A stretch of DNA of 64,000 nucleotides from Actinomycetospora corticicola. Lineage in GTDB: Bacteria; Actinomycetota; Actinomycetes; Mycobacteriales; Pseudonocardiaceae. The stretch covers positions 62,001 through 126,000 of the forward strand of contig NZ_JACCBN010000001.1 in the NCBI RefSeq assembly GCF_013409505.1. Direction: 5' to 3'. Shown here piece after piece: positions 53,554 through 63,300 of the stretch. Each line of letters starts with the position of its first letter. Position 1 is the stretch's first letter. The notes under the pieces were generated by a model that saw nothing but the letters and a program-made list of their open reading frames with translations, was not told the origin of the DNA and did no database searches. The position numbers and the translations under genes were made by a program.

Positions 53554-55098
53554 ATGGCTCGATTCATCGACCGCGTGACGCTCCACGTGACCGCCGGCTC
53601 CGGCGGCCACGGGTGCGCCTCGATCCGCCGCGAGAAGTTCGTGCCGCTCGGCGGCCCGGACGGCGGGAACGGGGGCCGCGGCGGGGACGTCGTGCTCGTC
53701 GCCGACCCCGGGGTCCACACGCTCCTGGACTTCCACCACCGCCCGCACGCGGTGGCCGGGAACGGCAAGCCCGGGATGGGCGCCTTCCGCAACGGCGCGA
53801 ACGCCGAGGACATCGAGCTCGCCGTGCCCGAGGGCACCGTCGTGATGTCCCCGGAGGGCGAGGTGCTGGGCGACCTCAACGTGCCCGGCATGCGGTACGT
53901 CGCCGTCGCCGGTGGACGTGGGGGCCTCGGCAACGCCGCCCTCGCGGGCCCGACCCGCAAGGCGCCCGGCTTCGCCCTGCTCGGCGAGCCGGGGGACAGC
54001 CGCGACCTCGTGCTCGAGCTGCGGTCGATGGCGGACGTCGGGCTGCTGGGTTTCCCCAGCGCCGGCAAGTCGTCGCTGGTCTCCGCGCTCTCTGCTGCCC
54101 GCCCGAAGATCGCCGACTACCCGTTCACCACGTTGACGCCGCACCTCGGCGTGGTGAGCGCCGGGGACTCGACGTTCACCGTCGCCGACGTGCCGGGCCT
54201 CATCCCGGGCGCCTCCGGGGGCAAGGGACTGGGGCTGGACTTCCTCCGGCACATCGAGCGGTGCTCGGTGCTGGTGCACGTCGTCGACTGCGCGACCTTC
54301 GAGTCCGACCGCGACCCGGTCTCCGACATCCGGGCGCTCGAGGCCGAGCTCGCCGCCTACACGCCCGCCCTGGGCACCGACCTCTCCGAGCGGCCGCGGA
54401 TCGTCGCGCTGAACAAGATGGACGTGCCCGACGCCGCCGACCTCGCCGAGCTGGTGCGGCCGGACGTCGAGGCGTTCGGCTGGCCCGTCGTCGAGATCTC
54501 CACGGCCGCGCACACCGGGCTGCGGGAGCTGACCTTCCTCATGGCGGGCGCGGTGGAGGAGGCCCGCCGCACGGCGCTGGTCACCGTGCCGCCGCGGGTC
54601 GTGCTGCGTCCGAAGGCGGTGGACGACGCCGGGTACACCGTTGCACCCGACCCCTCGGTCGACCCCTCCGAGGGCCCGGCCTGGGTGGTGCGCGGCGAGA
54701 AGCCGGAGCGCTGGGTGCGCCAGACCGACTTCGCCAACGACGAGGCCGTGGGCTACCTCGCCGACCGGCTCGCGAAGCTCGGCGTCGAGGAGTCGCTGGC
54801 GGAGGCGGGCGCCTCGCCGGGCGACATGGTGACCATCGGGGTGCACACCTTCGACTGGGAGCCCTCGACGCCGGCCGGTGTGGCGGCCCTCGGGTCACCG
54901 GTCCAGTCGGGCAACCGCGGCACCGACGTGCGGCTGGACGGCGTCGGTCGGGCGGACCGCTCCTCGGCGGCCGAGCGCAAGGCCGCGCGCGGCGAGCGCC
55001 GTCGGCACCGGGACGACAGCGAACTCGGTGTCGCCTCGTGGGCGGACGGAGGAGAGTCCGTGTCGTGGGAGAACCTGGCCGCGCTGGACGAGGAGTGA
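53554..55098 (+). CDS. obg: Obg-family GTPase (ObgE/CgtA)
   Basis: 514 aa. The Gly-rich Obg fold is at residues 1-160 ([19 protein letters not shown]), the G domain follows with P-loop [10 protein letters not shown] (about 166-175), DVPGL and NKMD, and an OCT domain from about 350. The last 60 residues are a basic/acidic tail typical of actinobacterial Obg. It acts in 50S assembly and stringent control. Its stop overlaps the proB GTG. Confidence 0.97.
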   Translation: MARFIDRVTLHVTAGSGGHGCASIRREKFVPLGGPDGGNGGRGGDVVLVADPGVHTLLDFHHRPHAVAGNGKPGMGAFRNGANAEDIELAVPEGTVVMSPEGEVLGDLNVPGMRYVAVAGGRGGLGNAALAGPTRKAPGFALLGEPGDSRDLVLELRSMADVGLLGFPSAGKSSLVSALSAARPKIADYPFTTLTPHLGVVSAGDSTFTVADVPGLIPGASGGKGLGLDFLRHIERCSVLVHVVDCATFESDRDPVSDIRALEAELAAYTPALGTDLSERPRIVALNKMDVPDAADLAELVRPDVEAFGWPVVEISTAAHTGLRELTFLMAGAVEEARRTALVTVPPRVVLRPKAVDDAGYTVAPDPSVDPSEGPAWVVRGEKPERWVRQTDFANDEAVGYLADRLAKLGVEESLAEAGASPGDMVTIGVHTFDWEPSTPAGVAALGSPVQSGNRGTDVRLDGVGRADRSSAAERKAARGERRRHRDDSELGVASWADGGESVSWENLAALDEE

Positions 55099-56273
55099 CG
55101 ACGGTCGACCCCGGTGCGGGCTCGGCGCGCACCGCGGTGCAGGACGCGCGCCGGCTCGTGGTCAAGGTCGGCTCGTCCTCGCTGACCAGCGTGTCCGGCG
55201 GGCTCGACGTGAGTCGGCTGGACGCCCTGGTCGACGCCGTGGCCGCACGCGCCGCCACCGGTACCCAGGTGATCCTCGTGTCGTCCGGCGCGATCGCGGC
55301 GGGTCTGTCCCCGCTGGGCCTCGCGCGGCGACCCCGGGACCTCGCCACGCAGCAGGCCGCCGCGTCGGTCGGCCAGCTCCATCTCACCCGCGCCTACGCC
55401 GACGCGTTCGCCCGCCACGAGCGCGTCGTCGGGCAGGTGCTCCTGACCAGCCACGACGTCGTCCGGCGCGCCCCCTATCGCAACGCGCAGCGGACGTTCG
55501 AGCGGCTGCTCGGGCTCGGGGTGGTGCCGGTGGTGAACGAGAACGACACCGTGGCCACCGACGAGATCCGGTTCGGCGACAACGACCGGCTCGCGGCCCT
55601 CGTGGCCCACATCGTCGGCGCGGACGCCCTGGTCCTGCTCTCCGACGTCGACGGCGTCTACGACGACGACCCCCGCGCGCCCGGCGCCGCGATGATCGAC
55701 GAGGTGCACGGGATGGCCGACCTCGCGGCCGTGCGGGTCGTGAAGCCCGGCGCCGCCTCGGTGGGGACGGGCGGCATGGCCTCGAAGCTCGCCGCCGCGG
55801 ACCTCGCGTCCGGGGCGGGCGTCCCGGTGCTCGTCGCCGGGGCGACCCACGCCGCGGCCGCCCTCGGGCCCGGCGACGTGGGGACCGTGTTCGCCCCCAC
55901 CGGACCGCGCCTGTCGGCCCGCCGCTTCTGGCTCCGGCACATGGCGGGTTCGCGCGGACGGCTCCATCTCGACGACGGAGCGGTGCGGGCGGTGACCTCG
56001 GGCGCCGCCACGACGCGGCGCTCCTTACTCGCGGCCGGCATCACGGGCTCCGACGGCGACTTCGAGGCGGGCGACGTGGTCGAGCTCGTCGGCCCGCGGG
56101 GCGAGACGGTGGCCCGTGGGGTGGTGGCCTTCGACTCCGAGGAGATGCCGGAGCTCGTGGGCCGCAAGACCCGCGACCTCGCCCCGGAACAGCGCCGCGA
56201 GGTCGTGCACGCCGACGACCTGGTGCCGGTCGGCCGACGGTCGGTGCCGGAGTCGGTGTCCTCGGCGCCCTGA
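55095..56273 (+). CDS. proB: Glutamate 5-kinase
   Basis: 392 aa, GTG start overlapping the obg stop. Amino acid kinase domain with [28 protein letters not shown] and LLSDVDGVY, followed by a C-terminal PUA domain (about 290-375). First step of proline synthesis from glutamate. proA follows after 109 bp containing a duplicated palindrome. Confidence 0.97.
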   Translation: MTTVDPGAGSARTAVQDARRLVVKVGSSSLTSVSGGLDVSRLDALVDAVAARAATGTQVILVSSGAIAAGLSPLGLARRPRDLATQQAAASVGQLHLTRAYADAFARHERVVGQVLLTSHDVVRRAPYRNAQRTFERLLGLGVVPVVNENDTVATDEIRFGDNDRLAALVAHIVGADALVLLSDVDGVYDDDPRAPGAAMIDEVHGMADLAAVRVVKPGAASVGTGGMASKLAAADLASGAGVPVLVAGATHAAAALGPGDVGTVFAPTGPRLSARRFWLRHMAGSRGRLHLDDGAVRAVTSGAATTRRSLLAAGITGSDGDFEAGDVVELVGPRGETVARGVVAFDSEEMPELVGRKTRDLAPEQRREVVHADDLVPVGRRSVPESVSSAP

Positions 56274-56327
56274 CGTCAGCGGTGGCCCACGGCTGACACG
56301 GGACGTCAGCGGTGGCCCACGGCTGAC
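56272..56327. repeat. Duplicated 26-bp palindromic element between proB and proA
   Basis: The same 26-bp sequence occurs at 56272-56297 and 56302-56327 (30-bp period). Within each copy GTCAGC and GCTGAC flank GTGG-C-CCAC, so each can form a hairpin. The first copy overlaps the proB stop codon. Confidence 0.85.
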
Positions 56328-56382
56328 GCCGACCCGACCCGCCGTCGGGAAAGGCGCAGGACGAGATCGGCATACTGGTCCG

Positions 56383-57636
56383 ATGCGCACTCCCGCCGAC
56401 ATCGTGACCGACTGTGGTGAGCGCGCGGCCGCGGCCGCGCCGGCGATGGCGGCGGCGGACGACGGGCAGATCGCCGCGGCGCTGCGGGGGATGGCCGACC
56501 TGCTGGTGTCGAAGGCGCCGACGCTCGCCGTCGCGAACAGTGCCGACCTCGCCGCGGCGCAGGACGCGGGGATGACGGGCGCGCTGCTCGACCGGCTCCG
56601 GCTCGACGAGGACCGCCTGGCCACGATCGCCGAGTCGCTGCGGGTACTGGCCGACGTACCGGTGCCGCCGCGCGACACCGTGGTGGAGGAGCGGCCGGAC
56701 GGGCTGCGGCTGATCGAGCGTCGGCGCCCGGTCGGGGTGATCGGCGCGAACTTCGAGGCGCGGCCGAACGTCGTGGTCGACGTCGCGTCGCAGCTGGTGA
56801 AGTCGCGCAACGCGGGCGTGCTGCGCACCGGCGGGGCGGCCCTGGCCTCGGCGAGCGCGCTGATGGCGGACGTCGTCGGGCCGGCGCTGGCGGCGGCCGG
56901 TCTGCCGGCGGACGCGGTGACGCTGGTCGGCGACGCGAGCCGCGAGTGCGCGGTCGAACTGGTGCGCCGCCCGGGGCTCATCCCGCTGGTGATCCTGCGC
57001 GGGTCGGGGGAGACGACCCGGTCGCTCGGGCTGGAGGCCGCCCAGCACGGCGTCCGAACGCTGGCCCACGCCGACGGCGGCGGTGTGCTCTACGTCGACC
57101 GCGCGGCGGACCCGGAGCTGACGACGGCGCTGGTCACGGGGTCGGTCGACCGGCTCGGCGTCTGCAACCGGCTGAACCTGCTGCTCGTGGACGCCCCGCA
57201 GTGGGACACGGTCATGCCGGTCCTGGTCAAGCTGCTCGCCGACGCCGGGGTGACCGCCTCGCTGCCCCCGCACGAGCACGCCCTCGGCCACGAGTGGGCG
57301 CTCGACGACGGCCACGAGGCGACCGTGACCGTCGCGCCCGCGCAGGGCCCGGCCGATGCGGCGGCGATCGCGAACCGCGAGACGTCGGGCTTGGCCGCCA
57401 CGGTGGTCACCGCTGACGAGGCCGCGGCGCGCACCTTCCTCGACACCTACGCGGGGACCGGCGCCTTCTGGAACGCCACCACGCGGCTGCTCGACGGATT
57501 CAAGCTGCGGCGCGTGCCCGAGACCGGCATCAACGTCGACCACGTGCCCGGCCCGCGCGGCCCGGTGGTGTTCACCGACCTCGTGCTGCGCCAGTTCGTG
57601 GTGGTCCCGGCGTCGACGGCGGTCGGCCTGGCGTGA
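56383..57636 (+). CDS. proA: Gamma-glutamyl phosphate reductase
   Basis: 417 aa. Aldehyde dehydrogenase superfamily with the active-site Cys261 in GVCNRLN and RRPVGVIGANFEARPNVV for cofactor binding. It makes glutamate semialdehyde from the ProB product with NADPH. A CATACT box (56371-56376) lies 6 nt before the ATG, so proA can probably start its own leaderless transcript in addition to read-through from proB. Confidence 0.97.
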   Translation: MRTPADIVTDCGERAAAAAPAMAAADDGQIAAALRGMADLLVSKAPTLAVANSADLAAAQDAGMTGALLDRLRLDEDRLATIAESLRVLADVPVPPRDTVVEERPDGLRLIERRRPVGVIGANFEARPNVVVDVASQLVKSRNAGVLRTGGAALASASALMADVVGPALAAAGLPADAVTLVGDASRECAVELVRRPGLIPLVILRGSGETTRSLGLEAAQHGVRTLAHADGGGVLYVDRAADPELTTALVTGSVDRLGVCNRLNLLLVDAPQWDTVMPVLVKLLADAGVTASLPPHEHALGHEWALDDGHEATVTVAPAQGPADAAAIANRETSGLAATVVTADEAAARTFLDTYAGTGAFWNATTRLLDGFKLRRVPETGINVDHVPGPRGPVVFTDLVLRQFVVVPASTAVGLA

Positions 57637-57666
57637 CGGGCGGGTGCCGCTGCCCGACCCGGGCCA

Positions 57667-57692
57667 CGGCCGGGCACCGCGGTGCCCGGCCG
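57667..57692 (+). terminator. 26-bp perfect palindrome after proA
   Basis: A self-complementary run centred on ACCGCGGT (13-bp arms), 30 bp after the proA stop. A likely terminator stem. Confidence 0.65.
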
Positions 57693-57707
57693 CTCCCCCC
57701 GGCGGCC

Positions 57708-57729
57708 GCGATCGGCCGGGGCCGATCGC
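57708..57729 (+). terminator. Second palindrome after proA
   Basis: GCGATCGGCC-GG-GGCCGATCGC: perfect 10-bp arms, 15 bp after the first palindrome. The two probably form a tandem terminator. Confidence 0.55.
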
Positions 57730-57871
57730 AGGTGACGGCCCGTCCCCCCTCGCGCCGTCGGCCCCAGTGATACCGACATGATCGGGTCGGGCACCAGCGG
57801 CGGGGAAAAGATCGACCCTTCGACCGCTCCGACCTGCAATTTCTCTCCACCGATGCGGCATAGTGCCGAGC

Positions 57872-58822
57872 ATGGGGGAGCAGGGGCCACGGCAGGGGGA
57901 ACCGGGACGGCGGCCCGCACCCGTCCCGCGGGACGGGTCGCCGCGGAGGGAACTGGCGCACTGGCTGCGGCGCAGTCTCGCCGAGCACGGGGAGCCGACG
58001 CTCGAGGCGATGCTGCGCGGTCTGCCCGACGAGGTGCGGCTCTCGCGGTCGGCGCTCGCCAAGGCGTTGCGGGGGGAGACGTTCGCCTACCTGCCGCTCG
58101 TGCAGGCGGTGCTCCGGACGGCGGGGGCGCCGGAGCCGGAGGTCGAGGCCTGGACCGCCTACTGGCACGAGCTCGACGACCTGGAGCAGCGCCGCCGGCG
58201 CAACGAACCGGTGACCGCGCACCCGCCCGCGTGGGCGACCACTGACGGGGCGTCGGTGGAGGACCCGCCCGACGACGCCGGGGAGGTGGCTGGACCGGCG
58301 AGCACGTCCGAATCGTCCCGACGGCGGGTCCCGGTCGCCCTCGTCGCCGTCGTCTCGCTGCTCCTCGGCGCCGCACTGGCCCTCGGCGTCGTGGCCCTGT
58401 CGCGCACCCCGGCGTCGGCGGACCAGCCGTCGGGGCCGCCCAGCGCCACCGTCCTCGACCCGGTCACCTCGACGGTGCCGAAGACCTTCCGGCTGGTCGG
58501 CTCGTCGCGCGACCTCGCGCCCGGGACCCTGCTCTGGGCCACCACCTTCGACCCGGGCACCGCCCGGTACTTCCCGCAGGACAAGCCCTGCCTCGTGCGA
58601 CCCGACGGCACGTTCGACTGCGGCCAGTACTACCTCGGGCGCCAGTTCGACCCGGACACCGCGTCGTACCGCATCGACCTGTTCGTGGCCGACTCCGCCG
58701 CCAGCAACGCCCTGCTGCAGTACCAGATCGACAAGGGCGGGCCCGACGGTCCGAACCCCGGCATCACGGCCCTGCCCGCCGGCACGAGGGTCGTCGGTGG
58801 GCGTTGGTACAGCCGGTCCTGA
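57872..58822 (+). CDS. HTH-membrane protein with extracellular domain
   Basis: 316 aa; ATG at 57872 after a CATAGT box by 7 nt, probably leaderless. The N-terminal 30-110 region is an XRE-like helical domain of a kind common in Pseudonocardiaceae (RSALAKALRGETFAYLPLV). A Pro/Asp linker leads to one transmembrane segment (VALVAVVSLLLGAALALGVV) and a C-terminal extracellular domain of about 110 residues with two cysteines (KPCLV, FDCGQYY). It may be a membrane-bound one-component regulator; family and ligand unknown. Confidence 0.75.
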   Translation: MGEQGPRQGEPGRRPAPVPRDGSPRRELAHWLRRSLAEHGEPTLEAMLRGLPDEVRLSRSALAKALRGETFAYLPLVQAVLRTAGAPEPEVEAWTAYWHELDDLEQRRRRNEPVTAHPPAWATTDGASVEDPPDDAGEVAGPASTSESSRRRVPVALVAVVSLLLGAALALGVVALSRTPASADQPSGPPSATVLDPVTSTVPKTFRLVGSSRDLAPGTLLWATTFDPGTARYFPQDKPCLVRPDGTFDCGQYYLGRQFDPDTASYRIDLFVADSAASNALLQYQIDKGGPDGPNPGITALPAGTRVVGGRWYSRS

Positions 58823-58828
58823 TCCGGG

Positions 58829-60445
58829 TCAGGACCGGCGCCGGTACCTCGTGGTGAGCCCGGCGGCCGCGGCCGCCAGGCCGGTGACGCCCGCCGTCAG
58901 GACGAGGTAGGAGCCGAGCCAGACGTGCTTGGAGAGCTCGTAGTACCCGTCGCCGGCGACGGCCAACGTCACGATCCCGAGCCCGAGCAGCGCCGTCGCG
59001 CCGGCGACGCGGACCAGGCCGACGACGAGCGGATCGCCGCGGCGCACCCGGGGGAGGAGGGTCGCGGCGGCCGCGCCGAGGGCGACGGCGACGACCGCGA
59101 GGGGCAGCCATCCGAGGGCGATCGCGTCGAGCCACCGGACGAGGAGGCCGGTCTGCGGGCCCGCCTCGGGGTAGATCGTCCGGCCCTCGAAGTGCTCAGG
59201 CGCGGTACCGAACGGCGCCGAGGGCAGGTAGGTCAGCTGCGGGCGCAGGGTCGCGGTGAGCCCCCGGCCGACCATCGTCGCGAAGGCCCCGGGGTGCTCG
59301 AGCAGCAGCGTGCGGGCCTCGTCGCGGGCGGCGTCGGGGCGGTCGCCGACCGCGGTCGCCCAGCCCGGGATGCCGAGCCCGCCGGCCCAGTAGTAGCCCT
59401 CCCCGGAGTGCGCCGCGGCCCCGGGCGGCAGTCCCACGGCGGGGGCGACGACGTCCGGGCCGACCTCCGGCATGACGGCCGTGAAGATCAGGTTGTGGGC
59501 GTTCACGGCGGCGTAGCTGCGGTCCTGCCCCTGCATCGCCGCGTGCACCGGGTACGCGGCGGCACCCAGCAGCGCGACCGCCACCAGCGGGCCGGCGAGG
59601 CGCCACACCCGGCGTCGGGAGGTGCTGCGGACGACCACCATCGCGGCGCAGCCCGCCGCCACCAGTCCGATCGGCAGGAAGCCCGGCTTCGCGGTGGCCC
59701 CGACGAGCCCGCCGAGGCCGACCAGGACGAGGGCGGTCAGCCGCTGCCCACGGTCCTCCGGGCGGGTCGCCGCGACCACGAGCAGCCCGACGAGCACCGC
59801 CACCGTGGCCACCAGCGCGGTCGGCTCGGCGTAGAGCGACACGAGGAAGCGTGACCACCACGTGGCGCCGAGCAGCCCGACGAGGGGGAGCGCGACGAGG
59901 GCCGCACGCCAGGGACGGACGGTGGCCAGGGCCGCTGCACCGATCCCGACGACGAGCGCGGCGATCCCCGCGAGCAGCCACGCGTACGACGTGAGCGACC
60001 AGGTGCCCGGGCCCCCGGGCACGACCAGCCGCAGCAGCGCCGCCGCCGCCGAGGGCGCCGCGGTGCAGGGCTCCGCGCCGGTGGTGAAGGCCGTGACCAC
60101 CACGCCGCGCCACAGCGAGACCCGCGAGGGCGTGTCCGGGGTCAGCCCCGCGGTGCAGAACAGCCGGAAGGCGTCGCCGTTGTCGCCGGCCCCGATCAGG
60201 CCCCCGCCGAGGCCGGGCAGGGTGACCAGGCCGATCCGCAGGGCCAGCCCGAACAGGGTCGCGAGCGCGGTCGACAGCCCGATCGCGACCGGCACCGCGA
60301 CGGCGCGCGGGACCGCGAGCGCCGCGTCGCGGAGCTCGCCCGCGGCGGTGCGGAGGCCGTGGCGTGCAGCAGTGCCCCGCCGGTCTCGGGCGGGGAAGGT
60401 GGTCAGGTCGATCCGCCGACCGTACGAAATGCTCTCAGGGATCAC
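58829..60445 (-). CDS. Large polytopic membrane protein
   Basis: 538 aa, GTG start at 60445. About 10-12 transmembrane helices with a long exported loop between (about 290-420), containing paired aromatic and Pro residues. The layout resembles GT-C-type glycosyltransferases or actinobacterial cell-wall arabinosyl/mannosyl-transferase-like proteins, but no DxD signature is certain. Function unassigned. Confidence 0.8.
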   Translation of the reverse strand: MIPESISYGRRIDLTTFPARDRRGTAARHGLRTAAGELRDAALAVPRAVAVPVAIGLSTALATLFGLALRIGLVTLPGLGGGLIGAGDNGDAFRLFCTAGLTPDTPSRVSLWRGVVVTAFTTGAEPCTAAPSAAAALLRLVVPGGPGTWSLTSYAWLLAGIAALVVGIGAAALATVRPWRAALVALPLVGLLGATWWSRFLVSLYAEPTALVATVAVLVGLLVVAATRPEDRGQRLTALVLVGLGGLVGATAKPGFLPIGLVAAGCAAMVVVRSTSRRRVWRLAGPLVAVALLGAAAYPVHAAMQGQDRSYAAVNAHNLIFTAVMPEVGPDVVAPAVGLPPGAAAHSGEGYYWAGGLGIPGWATAVGDRPDAARDEARTLLLEHPGAFATMVGRGLTATLRPQLTYLPSAPFGTAPEHFEGRTIYPEAGPQTGLLVRWLDAIALGWLPLAVVAVALGAAAATLLPRVRRGDPLVVGLVRVAGATALLGLGIVTLAVAGDGYYELSKHVWLGSYLVLTAGVTGLAAAAAGLTTRYRRRS

Positions 60446-60483
60446 TCATCCGGGTCCCTCCGCGGCCCGGACCGGCGTGTCGC

Positions 60484-61173
60484 CTAGACCGTCACCGACC
60501 GGTCGCGGATGCGGTCCCAGGTGTCGACCGGCAGCTCGGTCCACGAGAAGACGTCCTCCACCGACGCGAAGCGCCCGGCCGCCTGGCGGGCCTGCACGAT
60601 CCGGCCGGCCTGGGCGGGCTCGAGGCCGCAGAGGTCGGCGATCACGGGCGCCGGCGCGGAGTTCAGGTCGACGAGCCCGCCGTCGTCGTACTCGCGGGGC
60701 AGGTCGGGCCGGCCGATCCGCAGCTCCCGGGCGAGCAGCGGGTCCTCGGTGGCCAGCCGCCGCGCCTCGGTGCGCCGCTGCCGCCCGGCGAGGGCGCGGG
60801 TCACGGCGGGGTCGGGTCCCGACGACGGGGCGGGTCGGGTCGGCGCGTTCGCGCCGTAGACCTGCTGGCGGACGACGACCAGGCCGACGAGTCCGCCGAC
60901 GAGGACGATGAAGAAGATCAGGGCCGCGATCGCGTTCAGCGGGCCGGTGGTGCGCCCGGCCGCGTCGTGAGGTGCGAGGGAGACCAGCACGATCCAGAGC
61001 ACGGTGGCGGCGCCGCCGGCAACCGCGAGGAGCGTGTGGCCCCGGCGTCGGCTGACCGTCGCCGCCTGCGTGTAGGGCACGACGGAGAGCACGCCCAGGC
61101 TCAGGACGTGGACGAGGAACCACCAGCCGCCGCGGGTGAACCAGTTCCCGCGGCGGGCCGCGGGCGCGGTCAC
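60484..61173 (-). CDS. Membrane protein with C-terminal helix-hairpin-helix domain
   Basis: 229 aa from a GTG that overlaps the acyl-CoA ligase stop. The N-terminal part has three or four membrane segments (FLVHVLSLGVLSVVPYTQ, LIFFIVLVGGLVGLVVV). The C-terminal 60 residues form a ComEA-like HhH (VDLNSAPAPVIADL, then GRIVQARQAAGRFASVEDV) that could bind DNA non-specifically. The combination of HhH with a multi-span membrane region is uncommon outside actinobacteria; a DNA-tethering role is inference. Confidence 0.8.
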   Translation of the reverse strand: MTAPAARRGNWFTRGGWWFLVHVLSLGVLSVVPYTQAATVSRRRGHTLLAVAGGAATVLWIVLVSLAPHDAAGRTTGPLNAIAALIFFIVLVGGLVGLVVVRQQVYGANAPTRPAPSSGPDPAVTRALAGRQRRTEARRLATEDPLLARELRIGRPDLPREYDDGGLVDLNSAPAPVIADLCGLEPAQAGRIVQARQAAGRFASVEDVFSWTELPVDTWDRIRDRSVTV

Positions 61174-62684
61174 ACCGTGTCCCGCAGGACCCGCTTGAGG
61201 AGCTTGCCCGACTGGTTGCGCGGCAGCTCCTCGATCAGGTGCACCGCCTTCGGCACCTTGTACTTCGCCAGCCGGCCCCGTGCGTGCTCGATGAGGGCGG
61301 TCGACTCGAAGTCCGCCGCGTGCTCGGGGCGCAGGACGACGAAGGCCGTGACCGCCTCGATCCACCGGTCGTCGGGCGTCCCGATCACCGCGACCTCGGC
61401 GACCGCCTCGTGGGTGTAGAGCGCGTCCTCCACCTCGCGGGACGCGACCAGGATGCCGCCGGTGTTGATGACGTCCTTGATCCGGTCGACGACGGTGATG
61501 AACCCCTGCTCGTCGATGCGGACGAGGTCGCCGGAGTGGAACCAGCCGTCCTTGAACGCCTCCGCGGTCTCCTCGGGCTTGTCCCAGTAGCCCTCGCAGA
61601 GCTGGGGGGAGCGGTAGACGACCTCGCCGGCCTCGCCCGGCGCGACGTCGTCGCCGTTCTCGTCGATCACGCGCAGCTCGACGAACAGGACCGGGCGGCC
61701 GCACGACTCGGGGCGCTCGTCGTGCTCCTCGGGCTGCAGCACGGTGGCCAGCGGGCCGATCTCGGACTGGCCGAAGCAGTTGTAGACCCCGAGCTCGGGG
61801 AGCCGCTCGCGCAGCCGCGCCAGGATCGGGCCCGGCATGATCGAGGCGCCGTAGTGCGCCTTGCGCAGGCTCGACAGGTCGCGGGTCGCGAAGTCGGCGT
61901 GGTTGACGGCCGGCACCCACACCGTCGGCGCGAGGAACAACGATCCGATCCGGTCGGCCTCGATGCGGCGCAGGATCTCGGGGACGTCGGGCGCCTCCAT
62001 CATCCGCACGGTGGCCCCGACCGCGAGGTAGGGCAGCGTGAAGACGTGCATGCCCGCCGAGTGGTAGATCGGCATGCAGACGAGCGGGTCGTCGTCCTGC
62101 TCGAGGGTGAGCGCGTGGATGCAGGACACGTAGTGGTGGACCAGGCCACGGTGGGTCATCATCGCGCCCTTGGGCTTCGACGTGGTGCCGCTGGTGTAGA
62201 GCAGCTGGACGAGGTCGGTGTCCTCGACCGTCACGTCGAGCTCCGGCACCTCCCCGGTCCGGGCGGCGTCGAGCAGGCTGCCGGGGGCGTCGCGCAACGG
62301 GACGACCTGGTCGGGCCGGTGGTCGAGGGCCTCGACGTGTCCGGCGAGCGCGGGGTCGACGGCGAGCACCTTCGACCCCGACTGGTCCACCAGGTACGCG
62401 AGCTCCTCGCCGGTGAGCGCGTAGTTGATCGGGACGTGCACCGCACCGATCCGCGCGGCGCCGAGGAAGCTCAGGACGTACGCGTCGGAGTTGCGGCCGT
62501 AGGTCGCCACCCGGTCGCCCTGGGCGACGCCGAGCCCGCGCAGCCAGCCCGCCGTGCGGCTGGTGGCCTCGTCGAGCTCGCGGTAGGTCCACGAGCGGTC
62601 GGCGAAGACGAGCGCGGTGCGCTCGGGCGTGCGGCGGGCGCTGCGGCGCAGGACGCCGTCCACGGTGTTGGCGCGGGTGTCCAC
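61170..62684 (-). CDS. AMP-dependent acyl-CoA synthetase/ligase
   Basis: 504 aa from the GTG at 62684 with GAGGGG 5 nt upstream; the frame is open to 62726. The adenylation core has [11 protein letters not shown] (163-173), [21 protein letters not shown] and the C-terminal [11 protein letters not shown] with the catalytic Lys. Closest to long-chain fatty-acid-CoA ligases of the FadD3/FadD13-like group. Overlaps the HhH membrane protein gene. Confidence 0.93.
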   Translation of the reverse strand: MDTRANTVDGVLRRSARRTPERTALVFADRSWTYRELDEATSRTAGWLRGLGVAQGDRVATYGRNSDAYVLSFLGAARIGAVHVPINYALTGEELAYLVDQSGSKVLAVDPALAGHVEALDHRPDQVVPLRDAPGSLLDAARTGEVPELDVTVEDTDLVQLLYTSGTTSKPKGAMMTHRGLVHHYVSCIHALTLEQDDDPLVCMPIYHSAGMHVFTLPYLAVGATVRMMEAPDVPEILRRIEADRIGSLFLAPTVWVPAVNHADFATRDLSSLRKAHYGASIMPGPILARLRERLPELGVYNCFGQSEIGPLATVLQPEEHDERPESCGRPVLFVELRVIDENGDDVAPGEAGEVVYRSPQLCEGYWDKPEETAEAFKDGWFHSGDLVRIDEQGFITVVDRIKDVINTGGILVASREVEDALYTHEAVAEVAVIGTPDDRWIEAVTAFVVLRPEHAADFESTALIEHARGRLAKYKVPKAVHLIEELPRNQSGKLLKRVLRDTV

Positions 62685-62844
62685 TTCGTCCCCTCGAGAG
62701 CGGTGCGTGTGCCCGGTCACTCTCACCGAATGATCGGGTTCCGTCCAGCGACCGGGCGGCGTCGGTCCGGGCCCGCGAGGTTCACACCATGCAGGTCGGC
62801 GGGCCGTTCGGGCGGCCTGGTGTAGCCCTCGCAGTCACCCCAAT

Positions 62845-62859
62845 TGACAACGGTTATCA
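62845..62859. promoter_or_regulatory. Zur-box-like palindrome upstream of bL32
   Basis: TGACAAC-G-GTTATCA is a 7-1-7 inverted repeat with one mismatch and matches the TGANAAY-G-NTTNTCA pattern of actinobacterial Zur boxes. It overlaps a TATCAT -10 box (62855-62860) that lies 6 nt before the rpmF ATG, so Zur binding would repress a leaderless transcript when zinc is plentiful. Confidence 0.6.
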
Positions 62860-62866
62860 TCACGAT

Positions 62867-63037
62867 ATGGCTGTCCCGAAGCGCCGGATGTCCCGCGCCA
62901 ACACCCACGCCCGCCGGTCGCAGTGGAAGGCGCAGGCGCCCGACCTGGTGCCGATCACGGTGGACGGCAGGGAGATCCGCGTGCCCCGGCCCCTGGTCCG
63001 GGCCTACCAGCGGGGCATCCTCCGGCCGGACGACTGA
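62867..63037 (+). CDS. rpmF: 50S ribosomal protein bL32, cysteine-free form
   Basis: 56 aa; ATG at 62867. It begins [20 protein letters not shown], diagnostic for bL32, but has no cysteine at all, where zinc-containing bL32 has two CxxC pairs. Such C-minus forms either are the only bL32 (as in mycobacteria) or replace the zinc form under zinc starvation. The Zur-like box upstream favours the second, but a second rpmF copy cannot be checked in this window. Confidence 0.93.
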   Translation: MAVPKRRMSRANTHARRSQWKAQAPDLVPITVDGREIRVPRPLVRAYQRGILRPDD

Positions 63038-63056
63038 GGCGCGGGACGACGGGAGC

Positions 63057-63263
63057 TCAGCGCCGCCGGGGGCCGCGGCGGAAGAGACCACCCGAGGCCA
63101 CCAGGATCCCGAGCACGACGAGCACGATCCCGATGAACAGCCAGAGTCGTTGCCCGGTCATGAAGCTGCCGCCGACGAGGCCGAGGCCCTGCAGGGCGAA
63201 CAGCAGGCCGAGCAGGGCGGCGACGACCCCGACGATGCGGAGCGGGGTCCGCGCGTTGTTCAT
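63057..63263 (-). CDS. Small two-helix membrane protein
   Basis: 68 aa. Two transmembrane segments (IVGVVAALLGLLFALQGLGL and LWLFIGIVLVVLGILVASGG) and a basic C-terminal tail (RRGPRRR). Convergent with rpmF, upstream of which lies the Zur-like site. Function unknown; small proteins of this shape are common next to bacterial membrane transport or stress genes. Confidence 0.75.
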   Translation of the reverse strand: MNNARTPLRIVGVVAALLGLLFALQGLGLVGGSFMTGQRLWLFIGIVLVVLGILVASGGLFRRGPRRR

Positions 63264-63300
63264 GGGCCGACGATAGAGACGGGCGCGCCGCCCGGCCCGC

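Noticed and set aside
62844..62860. TTGACA and TATCAT as a standard -35/-10 pair before bL32
   Set aside because: Only 5 bp separate them, far too short; TATCAT alone as a leaderless -10 within a Zur-like palindrome explains the sequence better.
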